Below are positions 43,771-53,586 of a stretch of DNA of 64,000 nucleotides, piece after piece; positions within the stretch are counted from its first letter, which is position 1; each line of letters starts with the position of its first letter. A program made the position numbers and the translations under genes. The stretch comes from JAAURB01 sp049649525 (GTDB lineage: Bacteria > Cyanobacteriota > Cyanobacteriia > Cyanobacteriales > Microcoleaceae). Below the pieces are notes generated by a model. That model saw only the letters and a program-made list of their open reading frames with translations. It ran no database searches and was not told the DNA's origin. Location of the stretch: contig JBARZE010000050.1 in assembly GCA_049649525.1 (NCBI GenBank), positions 124,001 through 188,000 on the forward strand. The letters run 5' to 3'.

Positions 43771-44306
43771 AGTTTACTCCAATTTTAGTGAATGAAATCA
43801 GTGTGTAAATCTATAGTGAGACTAAAATCTATTTCAACTACAAACTATTAATGTTGGTGTAATTTGTCTCACCTGATATTAGATGCTTAGACACTGAATT
43901 TAATGTCAAAATGTCCTGATTAATGGTAGAGAGAGTTGAATATATTCATTACTTTGAGACTCATCATATGGGATAATCTCATCTCTTTTTTGTCTGCTAA
44001 TGCCATCATAACTACTATAAATATTAGAAGCAATCAAGCTTTAGTAAAATTATTCTAACCTGATATAAAGATTAAATGAAACAGTAAATATACCATTTAT
44101 TTTTATTTTTAATAGTCCGTATAATTACTATTTTTTAATTGATTAAAATTTAAATAAAGAGTTCAACTCCGTATTTTCCGATCTCAAAATTGAATGAATT
44201 GATCAATACTCATCATTCAATCTGTTTGAGCCGAAATAATCGGTTATTTGCGATCGGACGACTTAAAGAGTGTAGAAAAAAGAAATAATCAATAATCCTG
44301 TATTCG
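43771..44306. other. AT-rich intergenic region before the PEP-CTERM gene
   Basis: About 535 bases between the PEP-CTERM gene start and the aroB stop. No ORF, hairpin or repeat that I would defend. It must hold the PEP-CTERM promoter. Confidence 0.4.
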
Positions 44307-45398
44307 TTATAAATGCTGCAATACTTGCCGGATCACATCCTGAGGCACCTGATCCGTGACAGTCACTGTACCAATATCAGTCGGTAAGACAAACCGAACT
44401 TTTCCGGCTTTCACTTTTTTATCAGTTTGTAATGTTGTTAAAATCCGATCAATATCCAACCCAGCAGGTAACTTTGTCGGTAAACCCGCCTTTTCAATTA
44501 AAGCCAACTGACGGGTATCGCATTCACTCGTCCACATTCCCAACTCTACAGCAATTCGACTCGCCGCAATCATACCCAGCCCAACCGCTTCCCCATGCAA
44601 AACAGTCGTATATCCGGTTAAACTCTCAATCGCATGACCAATCGTGTGACCATAGTTTAAAATAGCTCGTAATCCCGCTTCTTGCTCATCTTGACTCACC
44701 ACTTCTGCTTTAGCTTGACAAGAACATTCCAGTAGAGTTTGTAACAAAGTCGGATCAAGCGCTTCTATTCGATCTAAGCGTTGAGACTGTTCCAACTGAG
44801 TCCAGAGTTGAGAATCCCAAATCACCCCATATTTAATCACTTCAGCCATTCCTGCCCGAAATTCCCGCTCTGGCAAGGTTTGTAGTACACTCGGATCGAT
44901 CACCACTAACTTAGGTTGATGAAATGCACCGATCAGATTTTTTCCCTGAGGATGATTAACTCCGGTTTTACCGCCAATCGATGCATCTACCATTGCCAGT
45001 AGCGAGGTGGGGACTTGTACCACCTGAATTCCCCGTAACCAAGTCGCAGCAGCAAATCCAGTCATATCCCCCACGACACCCCCCCCGAGTGCCACCATGG
45101 TGGAAGAACGCTCTAAACGCTGTTCTAAAGCCGTATCATAGATAATTTGTAGGGTTTTGAGGGTTTTATAGGTTTCTCCAGCAGGCAACGTACAACACGC
45201 CACTTCAAACCCCGCTGTTGTTAAAGCGTCAATGGCTTGTTTGCCGTAGTGCTGAAAGATTTCTGGATTAGACACCAGCAGAATTTTCTGACCCAGCTTG
45301 AGGGGATGCATGAGTGATCCCAACTGGTTAAGATTCTTAGAGGCGATCGCCACATCATAAGACTTCTGCCCTAAATCAACCCGAATTACAGCCTCCAT
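44307..45398 (-). CDS. aroB: 3-dehydroquinate synthase
   Basis: 363 residues with AAGGAGA before the ATG. The NAD-binding GGGVVGDMTGFAAATWLRG, the active-site lysines of PTSLLAMVDASIGGKTGVN, and NYGHTIGHAIE with zinc-ligand histidines (plus HGEAV) are all present. It converts DAHP to 3-dehydroquinate, the step after AroF, which is encoded at 16340-17194. I saw no leader peptide or attenuator upstream of this gene, so the tandem attenuator control appears limited to aroF here. Confidence 0.97.
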   Translation of the reverse strand: MEAVIRVDLGQKSYDVAIASKNLNQLGSLMHPLKLGQKILLVSNPEIFQHYGKQAIDALTTAGFEVACCTLPAGETYKTLKTLQIIYDTALEQRLERSSTMVALGGGVVGDMTGFAAATWLRGIQVVQVPTSLLAMVDASIGGKTGVNHPQGKNLIGAFHQPKLVVIDPSVLQTLPEREFRAGMAEVIKYGVIWDSQLWTQLEQSQRLDRIEALDPTLLQTLLECSCQAKAEVVSQDEQEAGLRAILNYGHTIGHAIESLTGYTTVLHGEAVGLGMIAASRIAVELGMWTSECDTRQLALIEKAGLPTKLPAGLDIDRILTTLQTDKKVKAGKVRFVLPTDIGTVTVTDQVPQDVIRQVLQHL

Positions 45399-45504
45399 GG
45401 TGTCTCCTTAATGTCAACTTAGCTTCAACTGTTCCCTGCTGTGCTGTATTCTATCTCAACCCGTGGTTCAATAGAGTAAGAAGATGTTTAATGGAGAATT
45501 ATTT

Positions 45505-45606
45505 ATGAGTGCAGGTGCGGCGATCGCTTATGTCGGGATCTATGTTGGTGCTTTAGTTGTTGCAGCGGGCATCATGTTTACCTTACGTTTGGTTAAGCTG
45601 ATCTAG
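45505..45606 (+). CDS. petL: Cytochrome b6f complex subunit PetL
   Basis: A 33-residue single-helix protein, MSAGAAIAYVGIYVGALVVA and so on to TLRLVKLI. The short N-terminus, one hydrophobic helix and a basic -K-L-I ending match cyanobacterial PetL. GGAG lies eight bases upstream of ATG 45505; an in-frame ATG at 45484 would add seven residues but lacks such a site. PetL stabilises the b6f dimer in the thylakoid. Other single-helix photosynthetic subunits were considered and fit less well. A terminator follows at 45627. Confidence 0.72.
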   Translation: MSAGAAIAYVGIYVGALVVAAGIMFTLRLVKLI

Positions 45607-45626
45607 GTCTTAGATGATTTGAGTAG

Positions 45627-45690
45627 AACTGAGGTAACAATGAGTCAATCTAATTGAATGACATATGCCTCAGTTTTGCTTGTTTTTCCG
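45627..45690 (+). terminator. Terminator after petL
   Basis: AACTGAGG (45627-45634) pairs with CCTCAGTT (45668-45675), with an inner TCAAT/ATTGA stem, followed by TTGCTTGTTTTT. It overlaps the decayed duplicate at 45679-45756. Confidence 0.65.
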
Positions 45691-45756
45691 GTTCAATCAG
45701 CGTTTAATGGGATCATTAGTCCAGAATGATTACCAAATTTAGCATCCTAAATCCGA
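45679..45756. repeat. Decayed duplicate of the pentapeptide gene's 3' end
   Basis: About 78 bases that match 45778-45856 within the pentapeptide-repeat gene with roughly one mismatch per four bases and one gap. In the frame of the original, this copy has an in-frame TAG and a one-base deletion, so it no longer codes. It spans the current stop codon of the gene (45739). Confidence 0.75.
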
Positions 45757-48057
45757 CCCGCTATAGTCTGGGTTTGGCTTGTTTTTCAGGTTTAATGAGC
45801 GCTTAATGCGATCGCTAAGCCCGGAATTATTACCAAATTTAGCATCCTTAATCCGAGCATCCATTACATTACTACCAAATAAGTTGGCTCCACGTAGGTT
45901 AGTCCCATTGAAACAGGTTCGAGTCAACTTAGCATGACGAATCAGACAACAACACAGGTTGGCTTCACGGAAATCTGCATGACTCAAATCAGTGCGAGTT
46001 AAATCTGCACGATACAAATTAGTTTGAGTCAGTTGTCCTTGGTAGAGGTTGGCATGGCGCAAGACGACATAACTGAGATCGGCTTTTGTGAAGTTGACGA
46101 ATTCTAAGTTAGCGTAATTAAGATTGGCTTGTTTTAAGTTAGCTTGGCTAAAATTTGCGTAGCGACAGTCCGCTTTTCCTAAGTTGGCACCATCAAGATT
46201 GGCGTTAGATAAGTTTGCCCCCGATAAATCAGCTCCTCTTAAGTCTGCGTTGCTGAGATTAGCCCCGGTCAAATCTGCGTTGCAAAGATTTACACCTTTG
46301 AGGTTAGTCGAACTGAGATCGGCATTTCTGAAGTGACTATGACAGAGATTGCTATATTGTAAGTTGGCATGATTTAAGTTAGCCTCAGACAAATTAGCGA
46401 AATCTAAACGGGTTGCCATTAAATTAGCCGTCGCTAAATTAGCATGACGTAAGTTGGCGAAATTTAATAAAGCACTGGTGAGGCAAGCTCTGACTAAGGT
46501 TGTATGCTGTAAGTTGGCACGGCGTAAATCAGCTCCAATCAGGTTAGAATCTGTTAAATTGGCATAGCTCAAATCCGCAATTAGGAGTTTAGCCTCATTT
46601 AAAACAGATCCGCTCAAATCAGCTTTGGACAAATTAGCCAGTTTTAAATCTGCTTGAATGAGGTTAATTCCACTTAAATTAGTATCTCGCAGATTGGCTT
46701 CTCGCAGATCTGTGCTGGTTAGTTTAATTCCGCTTAAGTTTCTACCGCGCAAATCTAAGCCTTTGGTTTGACAAAACAGTCGATAAGCGTCCAAATTAGA
46801 GAGTAGCTCGGGTTGTTGCTCTTGATCGATTTTGACTAGATGGTACTGAACATTTTCTGTGAAAATAGTAAAGACTAAGTTAAAGACTTCTAGAAAACGA
46901 ATGAAGGATTGACATTGTTCTTCTTCGTAATTTTGATAATGCTCAATCAGTTTAGCAATACAGACTTCTAAATAAGTTCTCGAAGCCGTACAAATTAAGA
47001 TTAATTTTAATAGAATTGTGACTAATGTCAGCGGGTTGCCATGACTATTGAGTAGGACAAAGACGGAAGACGGGGTGATGCCATCTTCTGTTGTGAGAAA
47101 CTCAATTAAGCGGTTACAAGTCCGAATCAGAATTCCTTTTTCCAGCCGTTCTTTATCATAGCTGCTGTACAGTGTTTCTAGCCGATAATTGAGCTTATCG
47201 CGCAATATTTTTGTGGGATTTTTATCATTCTCCTGCAGCATTAAGTAGCTAGGGAGCTGTGCTTTGAACTCAGAATATTTTAAGTTTTTAGTGCTTTCTA
47301 AAAATAATTCGGCTTGCCTCGTATGGCTAAAAACACGCTGAGAAGATAAGGTTTTTTTGATTAGAGTAATGACATTATCTCCGAGCTTAGTCGGATTTTT
47401 AGTTTTTTTTAAAGAAGTGTTCGTAGAAGATTCTTGCCGAACAATATACATTGCCAAATCAAATTTATATTTATCTTTGAGTTGCTTGGATAAATTCCGG
47501 GCTAATTCCTGTTGCTCTATCGAATTTTGAGGATTAACGTATTGAGAAACTAATAAATAAGAAGTGTAACGACTACTCCAGCTTCGTCCAGTTTGCAGTG
47601 CACATTGACGAATTTCTTGATAGTCTTCGCTTTTGGCAAAATCAATCAGCCACTTTCTCAATCGATTAATAGTCGGAGATTCTGAATAAAAATCTTGCTC
47701 CTCAACCTCTTCAATCTTACCCAGCAGAGTCCGAATAGAATGCTGATCCCGATTGATATACCAATTATTGACTAAAATGTAGCAGACGCGCTTAATTGTA
47801 TTGACAAAAACATCTTCTTTCTCATCAAATACAATTCGGTTTAAAGCATGAGTAATTTCTTCATTTTCTTCATCGCTCTGGATCAAAAAGAAGAGATTTT
47901 CAAACTCATCTAAAACAGCATCTGGATGCCACTGCTTAACAACTTCAATAAAGAAATCATAGATGACTTCTTGAGCAACTTCAATATCTTGAATTTGATT
48001 ATAATTTGAAATAAAAGACTCAGGTTGAGAGTCATCATAGGTGCACCTGTAAGTCAT
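45739..48057 (-). CDS. Pentapeptide repeat protein with helical N-terminal domain
   Basis: 772 residues. The N-terminal 420 residues look helical and I do not recognise them. From about 425 to 735 runs a long pentapeptide-repeat region (A(D/N)LxX units such as LREANLRDTNLSGINLIQAD) that folds into a right-handed quadrilateral helix. Some members bind gyrase, but most cyanobacterial ones have no known role. No signal peptide is seen, so a cytoplasmic place is likely. The gene ends in a repeat-free tail where a decayed 78-base duplication lies. Confidence 0.82.
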   Translation of the reverse strand: MTYRCTYDDSQPESFISNYNQIQDIEVAQEVIYDFFIEVVKQWHPDAVLDEFENLFFLIQSDEENEEITHALNRIVFDEKEDVFVNTIKRVCYILVNNWYINRDQHSIRTLLGKIEEVEEQDFYSESPTINRLRKWLIDFAKSEDYQEIRQCALQTGRSWSSRYTSYLLVSQYVNPQNSIEQQELARNLSKQLKDKYKFDLAMYIVRQESSTNTSLKKTKNPTKLGDNVITLIKKTLSSQRVFSHTRQAELFLESTKNLKYSEFKAQLPSYLMLQENDKNPTKILRDKLNYRLETLYSSYDKERLEKGILIRTCNRLIEFLTTEDGITPSSVFVLLNSHGNPLTLVTILLKLILICTASRTYLEVCIAKLIEHYQNYEEEQCQSFIRFLEVFNLVFTIFTENVQYHLVKIDQEQQPELLSNLDAYRLFCQTKGLDLRGRNLSGIKLTSTDLREANLRDTNLSGINLIQADLKLANLSKADLSGSVLNEAKLLIADLSYANLTDSNLIGADLRRANLQHTTLVRACLTSALLNFANLRHANLATANLMATRLDFANLSEANLNHANLQYSNLCHSHFRNADLSSTNLKGVNLCNADLTGANLSNADLRGADLSGANLSNANLDGANLGKADCRYANFSQANLKQANLNYANLEFVNFTKADLSYVVLRHANLYQGQLTQTNLYRADLTRTDLSHADFREANLCCCLIRHAKLTRTCFNGTNLRGANLFGSNVMDARIKDAKFGNNSGLSDRIKRSLNLKNKPNPDYSGSDLGC

Positions 48058-48496
48058 TTTTACCTATCTTCTACCTCATTTCCCTATATTTTATAGTACC
48101 AGGACTTAAGAAGGTTGTCAAAGAACTTAAAACCATCTAATATAATTTTTTATTTGATTAACTTCATTTTTAACCATAGAAAAAAGCTTGTAACTGTCTA
48201 AAAGTTAGCTAAACTGATTTAGCTATTTTTAAAAACAGTTCAAGAACATTCATGATATACATAATAATTCGCCGAGCTACACTGTGCGGCACAGAAAAGA
48301 AAAATAAAATTAGGTAATTGTGATCAACTCAAAGTAGCAATATTGAATTGCACACTGCTATTATCTGAGCTGAAATCATTCAACAGAACAAGGGTGACAT
48401 CAATGAAGTAGAAGCAATCAAGACTTCGTTCGGGGAGATTAATAAAAATTATAGCGAATCCCACAGAAAACCTGCGATCTTGTTTCTTCTATAGCC
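48058..48496. other. Intergenic region upstream of the pentapeptide gene
   Basis: About 440 AT-rich bases without a credible ORF or strong hairpin. It probably includes the promoter of the pentapeptide-repeat gene. Confidence 0.4.
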
Positions 48497-48823
48497 TCAT
48501 TTGATTAAAAAGGGAAAACCAAGGTGGGGATTGAATATTTTTCTTGCCGCCTTAGTTTTCTTGTCCTCCAAGCTACAAGCATTAACTTTACACCTTTGTT
48601 CCTCGGAACGAGTCAAGAGATAAGTACTCTGAGATTTAACTGTATTGCCCGTTTCTGTACTCAGTTGTTGAGCCTGATGAGTTCTCCAAACTGCTTGATT
48701 GAGTTTAGTTGCTTCTGCTAAGATCACAGGCAGAGTCCGAGTCGGAGTAGTGTACAGCGCCAATGCTAAGCAAAAACAGCTTGCCAACATCATCCGCTGT
48801 ATGATGACTTGAATTACTGGCAT
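48497..48823 (-). CDS. Possible small secreted protein
   Basis: 108 residues. Not a family I recognise. The first 35 residues (MPVIQVIIQRMMLASCFCLALALYTT) look like a signal peptide; the rest is basic with two cysteines (RCKVNACSLEDKKTK). GAGAGGG lies before the start. Real coding is plausible but unproven; the opposite strand also has an open frame. Confidence 0.35.
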   Translation of the reverse strand: MPVIQVIIQRMMLASCFCLALALYTTPTRTLPVILAEATKLNQAVWRTHQAQQLSTETGNTVKSQSTYLLTRSEEQRCKVNACSLEDKKTKAARKIFNPHLGFPFLIK

Positions 48824-49014
48824 GAATGCACCCTCTCACCACATGATATGGACCGATATTAACTACTCTGGCATCAACAGATATTCCTGAAACTTATCAA
48901 TTTAATTGAAAAATAACCGCCTCACTCCTGAATTAGCTCAGATACAAGTGAGACGGACAAACTACTTCTTAAGTTTTGATTGGGTTTTAAAGTACTCAAC
49001 CCATTAAAAGTTAC

Positions 49015-49812
49015 TCAAATCCCCGATCCATCCAAAAACTCGACAATAGGTTTATCTTGTAAAGCACAGCTTGAAGTGGCAGTCTGATGATTTTGATCTG
49101 TTGTGTCACTGAGCTCTGGTGGATGATGCTGTGATCTCGAAGCTGGGGCTATGCTTTGCTGTGTTGCGGGAGAATTGACTTGAGTGTTTAACGATTGAAT
49201 TTGTTGCTCGAGAGATTCAATCCGATCCACTAAGGCACGAATCACCACCGCTTCAGAATCGGGTAAGCTACCATGTTCTAAAGGATTAATCCGCACACCA
49301 GAGCGATACACCACTCTTCCTGGAACCCCAACAACTGTACAATTTGAAGGAACGTGTCGCAGAACCACTGAACCCGCTCCAATGCGAACGTTGTCACCTA
49401 TTTCGAGATTTCCTAAGACTTTTGCTCCGGCTCCGACAACGACATTTTCTCCCAAAGTCGGATGACGTTTTCCGCTTTCTTTGCCTGTGCCACCGAGAGT
49501 GACTCCTTGATAGATTAAACAATAATCCCCAATAATGGCGGTTTCACCAATCACAACTCCCATGCCATGATCAATGAAGACTCCCTGGCCAATTTTAGCA
49601 CCCGGATGAATTTCTATACCCGTTAATAACCGGGCAATATGGGAGATCAGACGAGGAATGAACGGAATTGCTAAATGATACAGTTGATGAGCGATCCGTT
49701 GAAACAGAAGCGCTTGCAAACCGGGATAGCAAAATAATACCTCCAGCCAGTTACGGGCTGCTGGATCGCGCTCAAAGATAATACGAAAATCAGCTAGAAG
49801 GGTCTTGAACAC
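49015..49812 (-). CDS. cysE: Serine O-acetyltransferase
   Basis: 265 residues from GTG 49812. The family normally begins with FKTLLADFRIIFERDPAARNW, directly after this start, so an ATG at 49893 is rejected. The N-terminal helices are followed by the left-handed hexapeptide helix (IDHGMGVVIGETAIIG, YQGVTLGGTGKESGKRHPTLG), with the catalytic His in DHGMG and the HP motif. It acetylates serine in cysteine synthesis. The C-terminal 75 residues are low-complexity and longer than usual. Confidence 0.92.
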   Translation of the reverse strand: MFKTLLADFRIIFERDPAARNWLEVLFCYPGLQALLFQRIAHQLYHLAIPFIPRLISHIARLLTGIEIHPGAKIGQGVFIDHGMGVVIGETAIIGDYCLIYQGVTLGGTGKESGKRHPTLGENVVVGAGAKVLGNLEIGDNVRIGAGSVVLRHVPSNCTVVGVPGRVVYRSGVRINPLEHGSLPDSEAVVIRALVDRIESLEQQIQSLNTQVNSPATQQSIAPASRSQHHPPELSDTTDQNHQTATSSCALQDKPIVEFLDGSGI

Positions 49813-49976
49813 AATGAAGTCCCTATTTTTGTCGAATAGAACACTACTATATGTTAGTAGATGCTGTGCAATGGATAAACCCAAAAATCTCAACCTAGAT
49901 AAAATGATTAAAGCTGATCCCTATTTTGAGGGAATATTCAGTGTTGATTTATGTTCCTGTTTTCAACAAAAATCTC

Positions 49977-50141
49977 ATGGCTGCAATTCTGACAATTTTA
50001 ATTTTACTCGCGAGTATTTGGTTCACTCAGGCGTTTATTTTTACTCCTCTGGCGTTGTTACCGGGGTTTCAGTTTCCTTCCTCAATTGCTATAGCCTTGG
50101 GAGTGTTATTTTTTTGCTGGTGTATGGGTGAAACTGAATAA
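49977..50141 (+). CDS. Possible small membrane protein
   Basis: 54 residues from ATG 49977, mostly two hydrophobic helices (AAILTILILLASIWFTQAF, SIAIALGVLFFCW) with a short Pro-rich turn. It is not a family I recognise. No strong ribosome site. It lies between divergent cysE and a convergent hydrolase-like gene; longer open frames over the same DNA are less convincing. Confidence 0.35.
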   Translation: MAAILTILILLASIWFTQAFIFTPLALLPGFQFPSSIAIALGVLFFCWCMGETE

Positions 50142-50160
50142 GTTAATCAATAAATCCGGA

Positions 50161-51585
50161 TCAAGAGGCAATGATAAACGCCCAATCTGACTGTTTCGGG
50201 GCCGACCAAGCCGTTTGATTTCCGCTGATTTTAACGGGAATTTCTTGATAGCTTTTTTGCGTATCAACGGCGATAATCTGCTTCACTCCATCGATTTTAC
50301 CACTATTAATTGTTACTGTTGAGACGGATTCTGCATAACAAATTGCTTGTTTATTCCCATCTCGTAGACAATGTCCTGAATCAATCATGCTATTGTCTGG
50401 TTTCATGCCAATAGTAAAGTGGTTCTGGATAAACTGGCTATACGTTTGGATTTCATTTTTGTTGGGATAGGGTTCAGAAAATTCTTGATCTTTGGGTTGA
50501 TGTCCCCAGATATTGGCTACACCGCCCGCGATCGCAGAATTCCATAATCCAAGTCGCGTCAATTCAGGATTATAATCTTTTTTAGGATATTTTGTCGGAG
50601 TGCGAATCCGAAACCTGTCTTCAGAAAATGCGGGTTGACCTTGGGCTTTTTCGAGGTGTTTTCGGTATTCTTGATAATCAGGTTGATGCCATTCCCAAGA
50701 CACATAATCTAACTTATTGCTAATCACTTTATATTCATTTTTATGACCCCGTCCTCCCACTAAATGATGGTAGCTGCTGTAGTCTCTCAATGTTTGTCTA
50801 AATTGCTCAATTTCTCTGGCCGAAGCCCACTCAAATAAATCAAAACCATAACCCACTGTCCACCCAGGAATCGGGGCTAATCTGGCTGCTATTTCTTTGT
50901 AGAGTTTGTCTACATCAACGCCATAAGTTTTTGGTGTTTGTCTACGGGCTTTATCTCCCCAAATCCAAAAATGTGTGGTTCCACCATTACGATAAGTTGC
51001 TAATATCGCTGTTTCATAATAGGACGGATTGTCCATAAAATCCCGCAGGTTCGTAATATGAAATCCGGTAAAACCATGCTCATTAACAAATTCTTGAATC
51101 CCCCGATCGAGATCGGGTTGATCGTACATAATAAATTGTGGGACAAAGGCTTCTTGAGTCGCTGTTCTAATCCATTTTTGATCTTTACTTGCAACAAATC
51201 CTTTAGCATAATTAGGGCGCGTTGCATTAATATCTATGCTGCCACCGCTACTAAAGGACCAAGTGCCTTGTTTTGTAGGAGTAAATCGAAACTGAGTCTG
51301 TCCTTGATTCTTAAAGGTAATAACTTGCTGTTGCTCTCCATCGGTATGAGTAATTTTAACGGTGCTATATTCGGGTAAGTCTGTAATAATTTCGTAGCAT
51401 TCCCAAGCCGGACGTTGAGCTATTTCAGCCGACAAACACTGTTCTGAATACTGTACTTGAGCGATTTCTTGGAACTGATTTGCATTCGGTTTTTGAGCTC
51501 GTTGCGGCAGAAGTTTTGTTGTGGTAACAACGATTAACGTTACAATAGCTAAACTGAAAAAAATTAGCACTTTTACAGGTTTCAT
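50161..51585 (-). CDS. DUF5060/apiosidase-like putative glycoside hydrolase
   Basis: 474 residues. An N-terminal membrane anchor or signal (VLIFFSLAIVTLIVVTTTKLL) leads to a beta-sandwich (residues about 55-125, CYEIITDLPEYSTVKITHTDG to RFTPTKQGTWSFSSGG), the DUF5060 pattern. A TIM-barrel-like domain follows (GFHITNLRDFMDNPSYYE, HFWIWGDKA, GYGFDLFEWAS with possible catalytic Asp/Glu, and VSWEWHQPD). It probably acts on an extracellular or cell-wall polysaccharide. The assignment is by domain pattern only. Confidence 0.6.
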   Translation of the reverse strand: MKPVKVLIFFSLAIVTLIVVTTTKLLPQRAQKPNANQFQEIAQVQYSEQCLSAEIAQRPAWECYEIITDLPEYSTVKITHTDGEQQQVITFKNQGQTQFRFTPTKQGTWSFSSGGSIDINATRPNYAKGFVASKDQKWIRTATQEAFVPQFIMYDQPDLDRGIQEFVNEHGFTGFHITNLRDFMDNPSYYETAILATYRNGGTTHFWIWGDKARRQTPKTYGVDVDKLYKEIAARLAPIPGWTVGYGFDLFEWASAREIEQFRQTLRDYSSYHHLVGGRGHKNEYKVISNKLDYVSWEWHQPDYQEYRKHLEKAQGQPAFSEDRFRIRTPTKYPKKDYNPELTRLGLWNSAIAGGVANIWGHQPKDQEFSEPYPNKNEIQTYSQFIQNHFTIGMKPDNSMIDSGHCLRDGNKQAICYAESVSTVTINSGKIDGVKQIIAVDTQKSYQEIPVKISGNQTAWSAPKQSDWAFIIAS

Positions 51586-51900
51586 ACTTAGATTAGAAAA
51601 GATTGCAGCTTAATTTTTAGAGTTGAAGTGGTAAAAGAAGAAATGAAAAAGTATTAATTTCCCTCGACTCAGTTAATCGGGGAAACTAGATGCAACCTGA
51701 ATCTGTATTTTTTATCTTCTATTTTAACATAAAAAGCCTACTTTTAGTGAACAGGTATTTGGTATTATCGATCATTTATTCGGGGTTATTTTTGATACGT
51801 GCAATCCGTAATAGAACAAGCACTCAGCAGTCAGTAGCAGGCCACTGACTCACCGAGATCTGCCGATTCCTTCAAATCACCTCGGACAAAGCATTCAACA
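51586..51900. other. Gap between the hydrolase-like gene and PBP4
   Basis: About 315 bases with no ORF. I see no clear promoter or hairpin. Confidence 0.35.
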
Positions 51901-53199
51901 CTACAAAACTTGATTGCGACTGGTATCCCCTAAACTCGGACGACGACCATCAATATTGGGTTGAATTGCAGTGGGTAAAATCACAGGCGATCCCCACTGA
52001 CTAACAAGTTGCTGTAACAACCAATCTTGCTGATCTCGCAAATTATCTAACCCTGTCCCTCGGTTAATAATGGCAAACCAAACCACCCCGCGATCGCGCG
52101 TGGGAATGGCTCCGGCTAAAGCGCTAACATCAAATAAACTCCCCGTTTTCACGGCGGAATGGGTGGGGATTTGACGAAATTCCAACGTGCCAATATCGCG
52201 CCCCGAAACAGGAAATAAATCAGCAACCGTTAAATCTGTCCCCCGTAACTGTCGTTGCAAAGCCATAAACATACCCACCGCCGCCCGAGGTGAGATTTGA
52301 TTCTCATGTCCAAGCCCTGAACCATTAATCAATAAAATTTCCTCAACCGAAACCCCAGCAGCAGCAGCAGCAGTCTGTCGCACCACTTCAGAACCCCCAA
52401 CAGTTTGGGCTAACATCTCTGCCATCAGGTTATTACTGTAGATATTCATCTGTTTAACAATTTCTGCCAAGGGTAAAGACTGATGCCGGATAAGGGGCTG
52501 AAATTGCGGGGCAGAAAACATCGGTTGTATGCTTCCCCTAATCGCCACAACGGGTTGAGGTGTGCCAGCGACAAAAGCTTTAGAAAATTGATATTGCGCT
52601 TCTGCGGGCCATAAACGGGGATCAAAAGCCTGTTTGAGGAAAGTACCCGCCTTAATGGGATCAGACTCATAATTCATCGCAAAGCGATCCACAATCACTA
52701 AATTACCCGCAACCCCGACAATTCCCAATTGATTGAGGCTGCTGGCTAAAGCAAACGCTTCCTCCCACACAAAGAATGGATCACCGCTGCCTTGAATGAC
52801 TAAATCTCCTTGCACAATTCCGGCTTCAACCGGGCCAGTAATCCCAATCACCGTCTCAAATTGGTGGTCGTGGGGCCATTGCTGTAATGCCGCCAGGGAA
52901 GTTGCTACTTTCGTTAAAGAAGCTGCGGGTAAAGGCGTAGTCCCCTCATGACTGGCTAGTGTAATGGGGCCCGATTGAATCCAGACTCCTTGAGATCCTT
53001 GCGATCGCCCTTGATTAATCAATCGGTTTAAATATTGTTGTAGCGCTGTTTCTGCGATCGGGTCACGTTGATCGAGTAAAATCAACTCAGATAATCCACC
53101 CTTCCAGAGCTGTTGCGGGGCCGTGTTGAGTTCAGTTGAGTTGACACCTGCCATCTCAAGCCACAGAGACATCAATCCCGAGCCAAAAACATCTAACAT
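51901..53199 (-). CDS. D-alanyl-D-alanine carboxypeptidase, PBP4/DacB family (peptidase S13)
   Basis: 432 residues. The three penicillin-binding motifs are present: SLTK (Ser94, Lys97), the SNN of IYSNNLMAEM, and KTG in AVKTGSLFDVSALAG. A large insertion between the first two is typical of PBP4. The protein trims D-Ala from peptidoglycan stem peptides. An obvious signal peptide is missing at this start, so an upstream start or an internal signal is possible. It is divergent from plsX with a hypothetical gene between. Confidence 0.9.
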   Translation of the reverse strand: MLDVFGSGLMSLWLEMAGVNSTELNTAPQQLWKGGLSELILLDQRDPIAETALQQYLNRLINQGRSQGSQGVWIQSGPITLASHEGTTPLPAASLTKVATSLAALQQWPHDHQFETVIGITGPVEAGIVQGDLVIQGSGDPFFVWEEAFALASSLNQLGIVGVAGNLVIVDRFAMNYESDPIKAGTFLKQAFDPRLWPAEAQYQFSKAFVAGTPQPVVAIRGSIQPMFSAPQFQPLIRHQSLPLAEIVKQMNIYSNNLMAEMLAQTVGGSEVVRQTAAAAAGVSVEEILLINGSGLGHENQISPRAAVGMFMALQRQLRGTDLTVADLFPVSGRDIGTLEFRQIPTHSAVKTGSLFDVSALAGAIPTRDRGVVWFAIINRGTGLDNLRDQQDWLLQQLVSQWGSPVILPTAIQPNIDGRRPSLGDTSRNQVL

Positions 53200-53268
53200 T
53201 CAATCAGACTCCTAGCGATAAAATACAAATGTAAAGTTTGCGTGTTAAAGTTTGAGGCATAGTGATTA

Positions 53269-53553
53269 CTATGATGGGTTGAGTTTAGATCTTAGATCTT
53301 CATCTTTAGCAATACGGCTCTCTATAGCGCTTACTAACGGTACGCTGCGCGAACACGCATGGCTGAGATCGCCTCTAAACTCTTTCTGGGATAGGTCATT
53401 AAAATTATGAGGTTTCGCGGTTGCCCATGAAACAAGCATGAGAATCGGGTCATCACTTAAACTGACTCCCACAGAAATTGTAAATCCCAATTTTCTAATT
53501 CTCCATGTTTCTGGCTCAAAATCGAAATACTCAACGTAATATAGCTTAAGCAA
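53269..53553 (-). CDS. Hypothetical protein
   Basis: 94 residues I do not recognise. The first 60 (LYYVEYFDFEPETWRIRKLG, GVSLSDDPILMLVSWATAK) look like a small folded protein. The rest coincides with a repeat-like stretch (TAACGGTACGCTGCGCGAACACGC-like DNA near 53335-53360), suggesting the C-terminus was changed by an insertion. It lies upstream of plsX and opposite it. Confidence 0.4.
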   Translation of the reverse strand: MLKLYYVEYFDFEPETWRIRKLGFTISVGVSLSDDPILMLVSWATAKPHNFNDLSQKEFRGDLSHACSRSVPLVSAIESRIAKDEDLRSKLNPS

Positions 53554-53586
53554 GTAAAATTTTTAAGGTTTTTCTAACTTTGGTCA

